DNA from: Delphinella strobiligena
Lineage: Eukaryota; Ascomycota; Dothideomycetes; Dothideales; Dothioraceae
Reading direction: 5' to 3'
Assembly (NCBI GenBank): GCA_009982845.1
Contig: JAADKB010000009.1
Coordinates: forward strand, 434,001-498,000
DNA length: 64,000 nucleotides
The notes beneath the pieces were generated by a model, which was given only the letters and a program-made list of their open reading frames with translations, did no database searches and was not told the origin of the DNA. Each line of letters starts with the position of its first letter. The first letter of the stretch is position 1. This document shows positions 21,191-31,365 of this stretch, in pieces. The translations under genes and the position numbers were made by a program.

Positions 21191-23233
21191 TTAAATAGGC
21201 TTGACAACCCTCTGAAACCTCGGAGGATGCTTGAAAAACTTCTCGGGCTCATCTCTTGCACCGTCTTTCCAATATTCGTATTCCATCCACGCGTTTTCAG
21301 GCATCTGTGCCTCGGTGGCCTCCATCCAGGCACCAAGCTTTCGGGATAGTCAGTACAATGGTACAGTATCAACAACGGCCAGGAAAGGGGACTTACCTCT
21401 GGCGCAAGCGGGATCACACCTGTCTCAAGAACATACTGATCCCACATCTTGATCATACGAGCAAGTCTTTCCGGGTCTTGCTCTGCTAAATCGTGAATCT
21501 CGCCAGGGTCTTTGTTCAAGTTGAACAGCTCCCATCGTTCTGTTCCCTTGGGTGCCGGCGTGAAGACAATCTTCCAGTCCCCACAGCGAACAGCAGCACG
21601 TCCGCAAGTCTCCCAGCCCGTGATGTGATCTTCGGCATGAATTCGATGTGTCTGCCCGACGAGGTAAGGGAGCATACTGCGGCCACGCATCGGAACGACT
21701 TCTCGTTCTCTGAACGTTGGCGCCGGGTGTATGACGCCTGCCATTTCGAGAATCGTTGGAGCCAGGTCCATGACTGTTGCGAAGTTATCCGTAATGCTAC
21801 CTAACTCTGAACTGACGTGCGAGCCAGAGCTCAGAGCTTCAACCTTGCCATTTGTGAAGCCATCCGAGCGGACGTTGACGTTGGTGGGGAACTGGGCGAC
21901 GAATGGCACGCGGACACCACCTTCAGTGGTGAAAGCTTTGTATAATCTGCTTGGGGCGGTGGCGGCTTGTGCCCATCGAGGACCGTACCAAATGAAGGAG
22001 TCGCCTCGTCCGAGATTATCTAGAGAGTTGTTGTAGTACCTTTGCAAGTGCTGCATCATCTGTCCTTGCACCATGGGATAAGACTCGTACGCCGCACCTT
22101 CAGCTCCGTTGTCCGACATGAAGCACACGAAAGTGTTGTCCAGCTCTCCAGTTTCCTCCAGATAATCAACGACCTTGCCAACGTTGTAGTCAATACACTC
22201 GACCATGGCTGCAAAGACTTCCATAGCTTTCGCGGACTTGGCCTTCTCCTCAGGCGTCATCTCATCCCAAGGCTTAACCTCATCTGCAACAACAGGATGA
22301 GGCTCAACGTCCGGTGCCACGAGACCCATTTCCTTCAGCCGCTTGAGGCGTTCCAGTCTCAATACGTCTGGACCCTCGTCATAAACGCCTTTATAGTGCT
22401 CGATGAACTCATCAGGAGCTTGGAGAGGCCAATGTGGAGCAGTGAAAGGGAAGTAGCCAAAGAATGGACGCTCGTCCTTGTTCTCCTGACGTTCTTTCAG
22501 GTATGATAGCATCTTATCTCCATATCCGTTGCTGCTGTACCATCCATCAGGCAGCTTCTTGACATACTCGCCGTCTTCAGAGTGCAGGGCAATGAATGAC
22601 ATGGTCATGAAGCCAGGAATCTGATCTGGAGCCTGCAGCTGAGGTTCATAGGCGTAGTGATTGGAACATGCTGGAAGGTGTGCGAAGCTCTTGTCGAACC
22701 CACGGGCCTTGGGGCTGCGTTCAGGTGTCAGACCAAGATGCCATTTACCGGCCATGAGAGTATTGTATCCCGCATCTTGAAGTATCTCCGGCAGAGCAGC
22801 TACACGCTCGTTCAAGTAACCCTCATAACCGGGCATGCCTCTTTGTGGGGCTGTTGAGAAGTGGTTGGCATTTCCTTTTGTGGGAGCGTTCTGCCCGGAC
22901 CTATTTGTCCATTCGATAAGATTACCGAGTCCGGCGATGTGGTGGTCTGTACCTGTCATGATCCTGAGCCATGTCAGCATATTGAGGCTTTGGTTGCGAG
23001 ACTTTTTCTCTCGTTGACAACACGTACATGGCACGAGAAGGAGAGCATGCAGCAGCAGCATGAAAGTCTGTGAAACGGATGCCATTGCTTGCAATCTTGT
23101 CGATATTTGGAGTTCTGATCTCTCCTCCAAAGCAGGAAAGATCACTGAAACCCAGGTCATCAGCAACAATGACAAGGAAGTTTGGGCGTTTCTGAGCGCC
23201 AGCGGTTGCGTTTGAAGCCTGAGATGCGGCCAT
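21191..23233 (-). CDS. Arylsulfatase (type I sulfatase, AtsA-like)
   Basis: Three exons, 23233-23028, 22963-21397 and 21337-21191, give 639 residues. Type I sulfatases hydrolyse sulfate esters using a formylglycine made from the Cys of C-x-P-x-R; here CSPSR lies near residue 66. Other active-site motifs: PNFLVIVADDLGFSD (metal-binding Asp pair), TGTDHHIAGLG, GKWHLG with the catalytic Lys/His, FTAPHWPLQAP and SDNGAEG. Splicing of exon 1 to 2 gives SRAMIMTGTDHH, as expected for the family; exon 3 adds LGAWMEATEAQMP and ends HPPRFQRVVKPI. The last intron has a GTAAGT donor but an AAG acceptor. There is no signal peptide, so it is probably intracellular and used in sulfur scavenging. The overall motif order resembles bacterial alkyl/arylsulfatases such as Pseudomonas AtsA; ancient transfer is possible but unproven. 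Start at the ATG of MAASQASN; an upstream TTG-initiated reading is not credible. Head to head with a sugar-type transporter. Confidence 0.92.
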
Positions 23234-24307
23234 GCTTGCGACGTGTTTCAATTGAAATGTGGGGCATTCAAAGATGTTGAAGTAAAAATGAGAGCAATGC
23301 TAAGAGTAAGAGCTGTGAAAGAAAAGGAGAACAAGATCGCGTGACAAGTCGAGGCAACCAACACTGCTGCCAATGAGCCCCGCGACAGCCCACTGCTCGC
23401 AGCTGCGTAAGATGGTTCCCTATCGGGTAAGGTGTGTCTCCACCCCGGATGTTGTTCCCACTCCGTTTCATCTCATCAGCGCTGTAACCTCGAACAGTAA
23501 CGTGTGGGTGTTAAAAATGCCACCACACAAGCTTGTCTGTACAGCAGTGCTATATCCGCAACCGAGTGATCTCCAAATCGCTTGGCCGGCGTATATTGCT
23601 TGGCAAGGAGATCCATCTTTGGGTGCGATGTTGATGTATAACCCTATCTGAAGCGAGGTGACTCCCGCCTTGAGTAGGCGATAGCCATGATCCATCCTTT
23701 GGAACATACAGGTCTTCCTAATAATGCAGCAACTAGCCCAGTGAAAGGTCGTACGTGTTCCTGTTCTTCGACATCTTCCATTTCGCTTGTACCAGCTGCA
23801 GCGGACTTATCACATCAGATCGGAGGTAAGGTATGCCACATTGGGGTCATGAGTCATGACTCGCTGAGCGGACTACCCCATGGGCAGAATCAAGCCAACC
23901 GCCTACAGAGGAGCTCCGCTAAGCTTTATGTCTCCTCCACACACTCATAAGTACAAGCAGCTTGTACAGTGCTTAATGGTGATTTCTGTCACAGAACTTC
24001 CTGTTGAGATACTAGAACTACTGCAAATGGACTAACACGACTCGAGTTTCCCGCATTGCGGCGCCTCATTAACGTCAATATTAATCACGACATCGCACAT
24101 AATTGGAGATCTGCGTACCTCACGCAGCTTCGATCATGGCTCGACCAATAGAATCTCCTTTGACCTCACATGCGAGACGGATCTCGCTTGAATCTCTCAA
24201 TGCGATACCCCGCGAGCCGTTATCTGACTCCACCACAAGTACATCAGTACAACCCCAAAGGTGACTTTTCCGCGTGAGTGCATTCCTGCAATCCTTCAAT
24301 GTCTTAA
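23234..24307. promoter_or_regulatory. Divergent upstream region, sulfatase / MFS transporter
   Basis: About 1.07 kb between two divergent start codons, containing both promoters. No gene is supported. I see no convincing named regulator site. Confidence 0.4.
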
Positions 24308-26206
24308 ATGGACGACGACCCCCACTCCGACAGCCCGACTGTGGCATTACTGGGTCACAGGGGTTCCCAAGAAGACGACAAAACGTCTCCATCATCGATG
24401 CCAACCATGTCGCGAAAAGGCATGTTACGCGCCTATTGGCTTGGATGTGTAGTGTGCCTCGGAGGTTTCTTATTTGGTTATGACAGTGGCATTGTTGGTT
24501 AGAATGGCTTCTAGGATCTTCAAGTCATCAGAACTTGCTGACGAACCATCCTCAGGCGGCGTCCTTACATTCAAAAGTTTTGAGAGAGATTTCGGTTATG
24601 GATCAAAGCAAGCAACCCGAAATACTTCTCTCGCGAACTCCCTCCAACAATTGGGCGCCTTTCTAGCTTGCTTTGCCATATGGCCAGTTACTCATAAGCT
24701 TGGTCGCAAGTGGGCAATCGTCATTTGCTCTACCATATTCTGCATTGGAGCCATTATCCAGACAATCAACACCCACTCCTTCGCTGCCTTTCTCGTCGGT
24801 AGGGTCATCTCTGGCATTGGCCTTGGTGGGAGCAGCGTGATTGTCCCAATGTTTAGTAGCGAAATGTCGCCAAAGGAACTTCGCGGCCAGATTGGCAGCT
24901 TTTATCAGCTCTTTTACACCTTTGGTCGGTTCCTACGTGTACAGCTAACTGGCCTAAGTCTATGCTGACGCTAGTCTAGGAATTTTCACAAGTTACTGGG
25001 TCGACTATGGCGTTGCACTTGGCAAAGAGAGCTCGAAGCAATGGCAAATCTCCGTTGGACTACAGCTTGTCCCTGCAGGCCTTTTAGGGTTTGGAATGCT
25101 AACTCTCAAGGAGTCAGTCCGCTGGTTGACAGTCAAAGGCCGTCATGAGGAAGCGCTGCAGAGCTTGCAATGGATCCGTGGAGGCGACAGCGCAGAAACC
25201 CAACTAGAGATGGAAGAGATTCGTGCTGGTGTCGAAATTGAGGAGCAGGCAAAAGAAGGCTTCCAACTGAAAGGTGAGTTTCGACCAAGCTCTAACTCGA
25301 TTTCTGGCTGCTGATCGCTCTCCACAGAAATGATTCTGGTCCCCGAGAACTTGAAGCGTACCTGCACGGCCGCCGGAATGTTCGCCGCACAACAGGCTAC
25401 AGGGGCTACTGCCTTTGCGTAAGATCTCCATGGGCGTCTTTCACGCGCAACTGTATTATGGGATTAGCTGACGGAAGCAGATACTACGGGCCCCAATATT
25501 TCAAATTGCTCGTGGGCAGTTCAGGAAACAGGGATCTTCTTCTCACAGCGATATTTGGTGCAGTGAAAGTGGCGGCATGCTTGACTTTCGTCGTTTTCGT
25601 CGCCGAACGCGCCCCACGTAAGGCAATTCTGATCGGAGGTGCCCTTTTCATGGCGGCTTGTCAGATCTGCACAGCAGCAGTGGTCAAGACTCATCCAGCA
25701 CCCGGAGGTGCCACTGTTACACATGCCGGAATTGCGACCATCGCCTTGATATACCTATTCGTCATTGCGTACAATTTTTCGTGGGGACCGCTGCCATGGC
25801 CTTATGTTGCAGAAATCTTTCCAACTCGGATCCGTGAGCCTGGTGTCGGCGTTGGCGTTGCTTCCCAATGGCTATGGAACTTTGTGTTCAGCATCAGCAC
25901 TCCTGTGAGTATTATTCTTCGCTCTTCACTACTCTCAATCCTCTTTCTCTTGCATGTTCTGATTGTTTCCTGCAGTACATGGTCAAGAACATGGGTTATG
26001 GAGTCTTCTTGCTTTGGGGAATCTTCGACCTCGTTATAGCGATTGGCGTTTATTTCTTCCTCGTCGAGACCAGAGGGTTGAGTTTGGAGCAAATCACCCA
26101 CACCACTGTGCCAGATACGCCAAAGCTTTTCGACGACGGCCACAGCTATGACGGTCCTGCAGACGTACGGCCCGACGACAAGGGTCCTCAGATTGGTGTT
26201 CAATGA
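24308..26206 (+). CDS. MFS sugar transporter (sugar porter family)
   Basis: Six exons: 24308-24497, 24556-24924, 24980-25273, 25328-25418, 25481-25904, 25976-26206; 532 residues, all joins in frame. It is a 12-helix proton symporter-type permease of the plasma membrane. Sugar-porter signatures: GGFLFGYDSGIVGGVL in helix 1, LGRKWAI between helices 2-3, GRVISGIGLGGSSVIVPMFS, the PESVRWL-equivalent KESVRWL before the central loop, QQATGATAFAYYGPQYF in helix 7, and the PWPYVAEIFPTRIREPG motif and VETRGLSLEQI at the C-terminus. The second intron has an unusual GTCGGT donor, the first GTTAGA. Substrate cannot be read from sequence; hexoses, quinate or a sulfated/glycosidic substrate are all possible. 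Its head-to-head placement with an arylsulfatase is suggestive only. Confidence 0.92.
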
Positions 26207-26573
26207 TATAATTCACGTTGAGCTAGAAAGCTGGTATGGGGAGCAGTTTTGAACGTTTCGAGTAACATGTACCTCTGAACTATGATACAATCAGCAGCTA
26301 GGACGACCGAAATGATACGAATAATTTCATAAGTCCATGTGTAATTTGAGGGCGCCGATCTTGCTCTTCATTGTACCACTCTTGGTGTTTCGTTCTCAAA
26401 GTAATGCATCATCACCGTCTCTTCCGAAGAACGTCTTAGAGCGTTCAATATGGTGATATCAGGTCAATCTGGTGATTTCTGGCTATATCTCAAGCCTGGC
26501 GTGCACCTGACGACCAGGCTCTCAATCAGACATAGCCCAGACGACACGAGAACCTGCCCCGTGTCGCACATCC
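26207..26573. other. Short convergent 3' intergenic region
   Basis: About 370 bp between the MFS stop and the thioesterase stop on the other strand. No gene or clear repeat. Confidence 0.5.
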
Positions 26574-27203
26574 TCACAGCTTAACGCCTCTAGGCACAAT
26601 CATCAACGCCTCCCCAACAGCACACTCAACCATCCTCCCATCCAACTCAGCCTCCTGCCCCATCTTCTGCGCCACAACCGCCCCCATCCAAATCTTCCTC
26701 CCCTCCCTCTTGACCACCCTCGTCCTAACAAGCACAACCCCCGGCGTCCTAACAGGCGCCAAATACCTCACCTTCAATTCCGCCGTATGAGCACCCACCT
26801 CCTCGGCCTGCTCGCCCCCCGCATGTCCAGTCGCCACCAACCGCATATGCGCGCGGTCCGCATCAAGCACAAGCAACGTCCCCATTACCTCATCGATGAT
26901 TGTGGCGACGATTCCTCCGTGCAGGATGGTGGGCCATCCGTTCAGAGCGTCCCCGAGACAGAGCAACATGCTCAGGGATGCGATGTGCGCGTCTGTGGGG
27001 GCGGGCCGCGGGTAAAGTGCTAGTGCTGCGGTTATGGTGCGTGCTGATTGTAACGTCTCGGCGAACAGGGAGTCCTCGCCTGTACTTCGCTTTGGGTTGC
27101 GTGAGGGTGGGGGTTGGATTCTTTGGTTGGGCGTTAGGAGGAGCCGGCTGCACCAGGGGATGCGGTTGAAGAAGGCTTCGGAGTCGTTTTGGCGGAGAGA
27201 CAT
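26574..27203 (-). CDS. Hotdog-fold thioesterase family protein (4HBT/PaaI-like)
   Basis: Intronless, 209 residues starting MSLRQNDSEAFF. The hotdog fold is recognisable from GDALNGWPTILHGGIVATIIDEVMG: the central helix follows HGG, and the Asp/Glu at its end is the usual catalytic acidic residue. Strands AELKVRYLAPVRTPGVVLVRT follow, matching the typical second half of the fold. Family members hydrolyse acyl-CoA thioesters; the chain length cannot be predicted. In-frame ATGs exist upstream (27302 and beyond), but that sequence is Pro/Thr-rich and unlike the family, so I chose the ATG at 27203. If the longer start were used it would add a possible targeting extension. No peroxisomal SKL is seen; the C-terminus is GVKL. 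Confidence 0.85.
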   Translation of the reverse strand: MSLRQNDSEAFFNRIPWCSRLLLTPNQRIQPPPSRNPKRSTGEDSLFAETLQSARTITAALALYPRPAPTDAHIASLSMLLCLGDALNGWPTILHGGIVATIIDEVMGTLLVLDADRAHMRLVATGHAGGEQAEEVGAHTAELKVRYLAPVRTPGVVLVRTRVVKREGRKIWMGAVVAQKMGQEAELDGRMVECAVGEALMIVPRGVKL

Positions 27204-27813
27204 GGTTGTGAGTTGTGGCCTTTTGTTATTCTGGTGATGGGCAGTTGGTGCTGGTGGTGCTGGTGGTAGTTGTGGTGGTTCAATTGGATGGGCAATTGAC
27301 ATGCAAATGTCGATCAGGGTGTATGAAGGGGTTGTTTGTTTGTAGGGAGGGATGGCATCTGTCGGTGTAACATTTTTGAGGGCACCGTGTGACTTAGCAC
27401 ATGTGTGTGTACGTCGACCGCTCAATCATACTTTCGAGGTCAACGAATGATGTCTCCTTGGTCGGTGCGGGCAACTCGTGCGGGGTGTCTCAGGGGAACT
27501 TGGCGACATCACTACCTTAACAATTAATCAACCATGCGGGTCAGGTTATACAGCGGTTACTAAACACTTAGATTCAAAAATTCCAGGAGAGAGGCTGTGA
27601 ACAATAAAAGAGTGTGATTTAATTCAATACAAAACGTCTGATTTTACGTTAATGTAGACCCAAGGGTATCCGCATGCCGCATCCTGGACCAGCGACTTGC
27701 TGCTCCTCCTAACGCCAGATAACATGTATGCAACGCCTATGTATGTCCGAAAGGTGCTTCTCTTTCGCCTTTCCAAAAAAAGCGTGTCCTCGTAACGCAA
27801 CCACAGAATCAAC
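27204..27813. other. Intergenic region
   Basis: About 610 bp upstream of the thioesterase and downstream of the MATH/RING gene. The left end is GTGGTG-rich. No supported gene. Confidence 0.5.
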
Positions 27814-30798
27814 TCAGGCGGTGTAGTAGATTCTCAGAACATCTCTGATTCTGCGTCGGCACACTGGGCAAATCTCAACCCTCCTTGCACACTCAGCGCA
27901 AGCAACCACGTGTCCGCAATCATAAAAGGCCGCATTGACATCCTTTTCGAAGCAGATCTGGCACATGCGTGACTGCTCTTCCGAGACCTTCCAAAAGGTG
28001 GTCCCCTCTCCGTACGGCTTGCCTTCCTGGAAATTGCCCTTGTACACGTTGCCTGTCCGCTTCTCCGTGTAGATTCCCTGCCCGTCGTGCTTTCCATCAT
28101 TCCATAGACCCTCGTACGTGTCCCCATTCTGGTACTCCATTTTGCCATATCCTTCGTAATTCCCGCGGGAAAAGGTACCAGTATATTCGTCACCGTTGAT
28201 GTGAATGAGATGACCTTCGCCGTGGTACGTGTCGTCTTTCAGATAGCCAGCGTAGTAAGGCTGAGAGAAGTAGTCGAAGACCTGATGTTTGGCCGTACTC
28301 TCGGGGTTAACTGCATCACTCATCTCCGTATCGTCATCTTGAATACCGCTGGCCGTTGACCCTCGCGCGTCGCCTTCATCGTATGACAAAGAGGTAGCTG
28401 CTCCAGTAATCGACACCGAGGGACCATCGACTGTGTTAGGACTCAAAGGTTCCGCTGGTGGCGGTGTAGGCTTGGAGTCGTCAGTTATCCACTGAGGCAC
28501 ATCCCAAGCCTCGGGACAGGAAAAGTAGAACGTGTCCGAAGCCACATCTTCACGGACATAGAGGACAACGTAAGCAACCGACTCTTGTTCAAGCGCATGA
28601 CCGAGGCTGTTGTAATGTGAGGAGCGATCATGCATAGAAAAGGGTTCTTCGAAAGATTGCGAAGCTGTGCTGCCTTCCCGAGGTGTTACAGCCTTGGCCA
28701 TTGTCAAGCATTCGGGTCTGCTCGACTTGTATGTGTACCAGAGGTTTCCAAGACCGTTGGGTCGAAAGAAGCTAGTATACCTACCACTCTTGAGATAACC
28801 AGCGTGGGCTGCGAATCCGTAGAGAGTATACATGGTTCCATCAACATCGATCTCATCGTCCAAACGAACTTTGTGCATGAGCTTCTTCCAACAGCGCTTC
28901 TCACGGTCAAACACTTGGCGATCCAGCTCAATGGTCAGCAGCTGGGGGTTTCTCAGGCACTTGAGCTGTTCCCCTGCACCATTGACCACATCCTGCATGG
29001 TAGGCTTGTCAATGATGGAAAGCTTCGTCTTCCGAGCCCCCGAGAAGGGTAGCCAAGAAGGGCCGAAGACGCTCCGAAGCTCTCGATAGGCTGCTCGTGC
29101 TGCAACGCCCACGGGTTTACCATGCTCACGCGAGTTCAGCTCTCTAAGCTGATTGTTCATTTCACACAGCAAGTTGTCCATTGTTTGCATGACATCGAAT
29201 GAATCCCTCTCATTTTCGAAAATGTAGTTAACATAGTCATGAATCTGCTCTGTACAGGCTGAGTGAGGCAATTCTGGAGCTCTGGTGCGCATGCGATGCA
29301 GAATAGCTTGCAGCATCGAGACAGCATTCATGTGGTCCTCTGGGGTCTCGGTCGCGGATGGTGGAGAGCAAATAGAGGGCAGATCGTAGGCACCAAGATG
29401 GTATAAAATGCGACGGAAGGGGCGCAGATGAAGCCACAGTGCGATGACAGGCCCAAGTGCAAGATCGTCAAAGGCTGGCAAGTGCTGAAGGCCGGTCATT
29501 GGGACAGAGTCTTGAGGCTTTTCGTTGTTTGCCCACAGGCAGCCAGTTGGGTCGTAGATGATGCGGATGAAAGCCTTTATCGCCAGCTTGTCATTCCGAA
29601 GCAAAGGCTGTCTGGATGTGTAAGAGCGGCGATGAATCTCGTACCACGGCACGGTCGTGAAGCGAGACCAGCCATGGTCAGGTGATTCAGAGTGGAATTG
29701 ATGGGCGTCCCGCCTGAATTCATGTACCCGTGGCTCTTCAGGATTATAAATGAGGACGGAAATTTGTGCTGCCACGGCCTGACGCTTGGGCAGCTTTTTT
29801 TCGCCGATGGTGGGCAGAGGAAGTTGCTCCTCTGGCCATACTTGGTGAGCATCATCCTGCACGCTGAGACACTCGATATAGACGCTGACACGGTCTGTAG
29901 ACAGATGGCCTCGGGGAAGCAGCTTGATCCTCCAGTCATGATTACCAATGCGGACGATGGGTGATTTCACCATAAGCTCCTTGCGGGGGTTCTCTTTGGT
30001 GCCGTTGAAGTTTTCAAGCGTCCACTCAATCATGCCGCTCTCTCTTGGTATGACTTCCGCATCTCTTGTGTCAAAAAAGGTCTGTGCCTGCCAATGCTGA
30101 TTGTCGAGTGCACTGTGCTCGGTCGAACTGTTGATGATTCTGACCTCTTCTCCAGTGGGAACTGACATATCTTCTTGAAAAGGGTAGAACTGCATGGCAT
30201 GACCACCATCTTCGTCTTCCTCATCGTCTTCGGCAGAGTCATCTCCATCACCAGCGTTGTGGTCCGCGGGTTGCGAAGCGCTATGAGATGCGCCTGCTTG
30301 GCGCTGAAGTGACATGGATAGATCGTCACGTATCGAGGGGAGACCGAAGTCTGGAGGAGCCATCAACACGGTGCTATCTTGCATGGCGTCATGAAGGGGT
30401 GGTGGGGTAGTGGAGACCATCTGTGATGTGTCGGCTGTGGAAGCGGCGATGATGTGATCATCATGTGGTGTTGCTGGCTGGGGGTTCTGCGTGGGTACAA
30501 AGCCTACGACGTCCCATGGTGGTTGTGGTTGTGATGCGATGCCGGTTGTATTGTCACCGCTGTCCATATCAAAGTCTGGCGGGACATGTGCGGTGCGTGT
30601 GTGGATGTGTGGATGCGGAGAAGGGTCGGGAAGAGGCTGCGTCTGAATATGTGAGTGTCGAGTTGTAGTTGTGTTGACTGAGTCCGCTTCTGTCGCTTCG
30701 GCTTGCTCCATGTCGTCTTGATTGGCCAGCTCAGAAGAGTGAACGTGGAACGAATGGGACGACTGAAGGTCAAACGGTGGCTGTGCGAGAGTCGTCAT
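27814..30798 (-). CDS. MATH / degenerate USP / MORN-repeat / RING finger protein
   Basis: Intronless, 994 residues. Residues 1-250 are disordered. A MATH domain runs from about 255 to 420 (IEWTLENFNGTKEN ... IGNHDWRIKLLPRG). A USP-like (UCH) region follows to about 800: the position of the Cys box reads GLQHLPAFDDLALGPVI, where active USPs have a GATCYMNS-type sequence, and the His-box region reads HAGYLKSGRYTSFFRP, where USP7-type enzymes have a GGHY. Both catalytic residues thus appear lost. Four MORN repeats lie at about 848-935 (YEGLWNDGKHDGQG and similar), and the C-terminus is a C3HC4 RING (CQIC, CGH, CAEC, CPVC) in the last 50 residues. The likely role is a ubiquitin ligase using MATH and the dead USP fold as binding platforms; membrane or lipid association through MORN is conjecture. 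MATH/UCH proteins are known in ascomycetes; I do not know if this exact order has been studied. Confidence 0.88.
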   Translation of the reverse strand: MTTLAQPPFDLQSSHSFHVHSSELANQDDMEQAEATEADSVNTTTTRHSHIQTQPLPDPSPHPHIHTRTAHVPPDFDMDSGDNTTGIASQPQPPWDVVGFVPTQNPQPATPHDDHIIAASTADTSQMVSTTPPPLHDAMQDSTVLMAPPDFGLPSIRDDLSMSLQRQAGASHSASQPADHNAGDGDDSAEDDEEDEDGGHAMQFYPFQEDMSVPTGEEVRIINSSTEHSALDNQHWQAQTFFDTRDAEVIPRESGMIEWTLENFNGTKENPRKELMVKSPIVRIGNHDWRIKLLPRGHLSTDRVSVYIECLSVQDDAHQVWPEEQLPLPTIGEKKLPKRQAVAAQISVLIYNPEEPRVHEFRRDAHQFHSESPDHGWSRFTTVPWYEIHRRSYTSRQPLLRNDKLAIKAFIRIIYDPTGCLWANNEKPQDSVPMTGLQHLPAFDDLALGPVIALWLHLRPFRRILYHLGAYDLPSICSPPSATETPEDHMNAVSMLQAILHRMRTRAPELPHSACTEQIHDYVNYIFENERDSFDVMQTMDNLLCEMNNQLRELNSREHGKPVGVAARAAYRELRSVFGPSWLPFSGARKTKLSIIDKPTMQDVVNGAGEQLKCLRNPQLLTIELDRQVFDREKRCWKKLMHKVRLDDEIDVDGTMYTLYGFAAHAGYLKSGRYTSFFRPNGLGNLWYTYKSSRPECLTMAKAVTPREGSTASQSFEEPFSMHDRSSHYNSLGHALEQESVAYVVLYVREDVASDTFYFSCPEAWDVPQWITDDSKPTPPPAEPLSPNTVDGPSVSITGAATSLSYDEGDARGSTASGIQDDDTEMSDAVNPESTAKHQVFDYFSQPYYAGYLKDDTYHGEGHLIHINGDEYTGTFSRGNYEGYGKMEYQNGDTYEGLWNDGKHDGQGIYTEKRTGNVYKGNFQEGKPYGEGTTFWKVSEEQSRMCQICFEKDVNAAFYDCGHVVACAECARRVEICPVCRRRIRDVLRIYYTA

Positions 30799-31365
30799 GT
30801 CGCCAGGCTTTCGCTATCGATGATCTTGTTCGTGCCTTCTGTTGATTTCTTTCTTTCGTAGCGACGGTACTTGTGGAGTGATACTAATAGTCAGCCTTGA
30901 CCGGTCACCATGATAGGTAACTTGGTAGAAAATGGATGAGTCAAATGTAACAAGCAACAATGGTTGCCGCCTGATTGCCCTGCTGATTGCTGCCGATTGT
31001 CAGAACACCCAAGCTCCCGGTGGGGTTCCGCGCTAAATTGATAAGCGCGCGGCTCGGCCCTTCGGTTAGTTTGACCAAGGACCCTGACACCTGCCTTGAC
31101 CCTGACTCTGACCCTGAACGGTGCCAAACCCTGCCCCAGCCCTATGCCTAGCCTTGTGGAGGCCACTCTGAGTAAGCTAAGCTTGCTATGCATAATAGCA
31201 GCCAACCGCAAGCGCTGCGTTGCTCATCTTTGATTTTGGACTCTGTCACATGGACAAATTTCCAAAGAGCATATAGAATATCGAGAGTGATTCATGCTCA
31301 ACAACCTTAGCTCTAGGCTGCATACAGGTTGGACTGCACCTCAGCCCGGAGACGGAAGTCTCCAC
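30799..31365. other. Upstream region of MATH/RING gene
   Basis: About 570 bp, also holding the 3' flank of deoxyhypusine synthase. A CTGACCCTGACTCTGACC-like degenerate hexamer run sits near 31085-31125. No gene supported. Confidence 0.45.
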
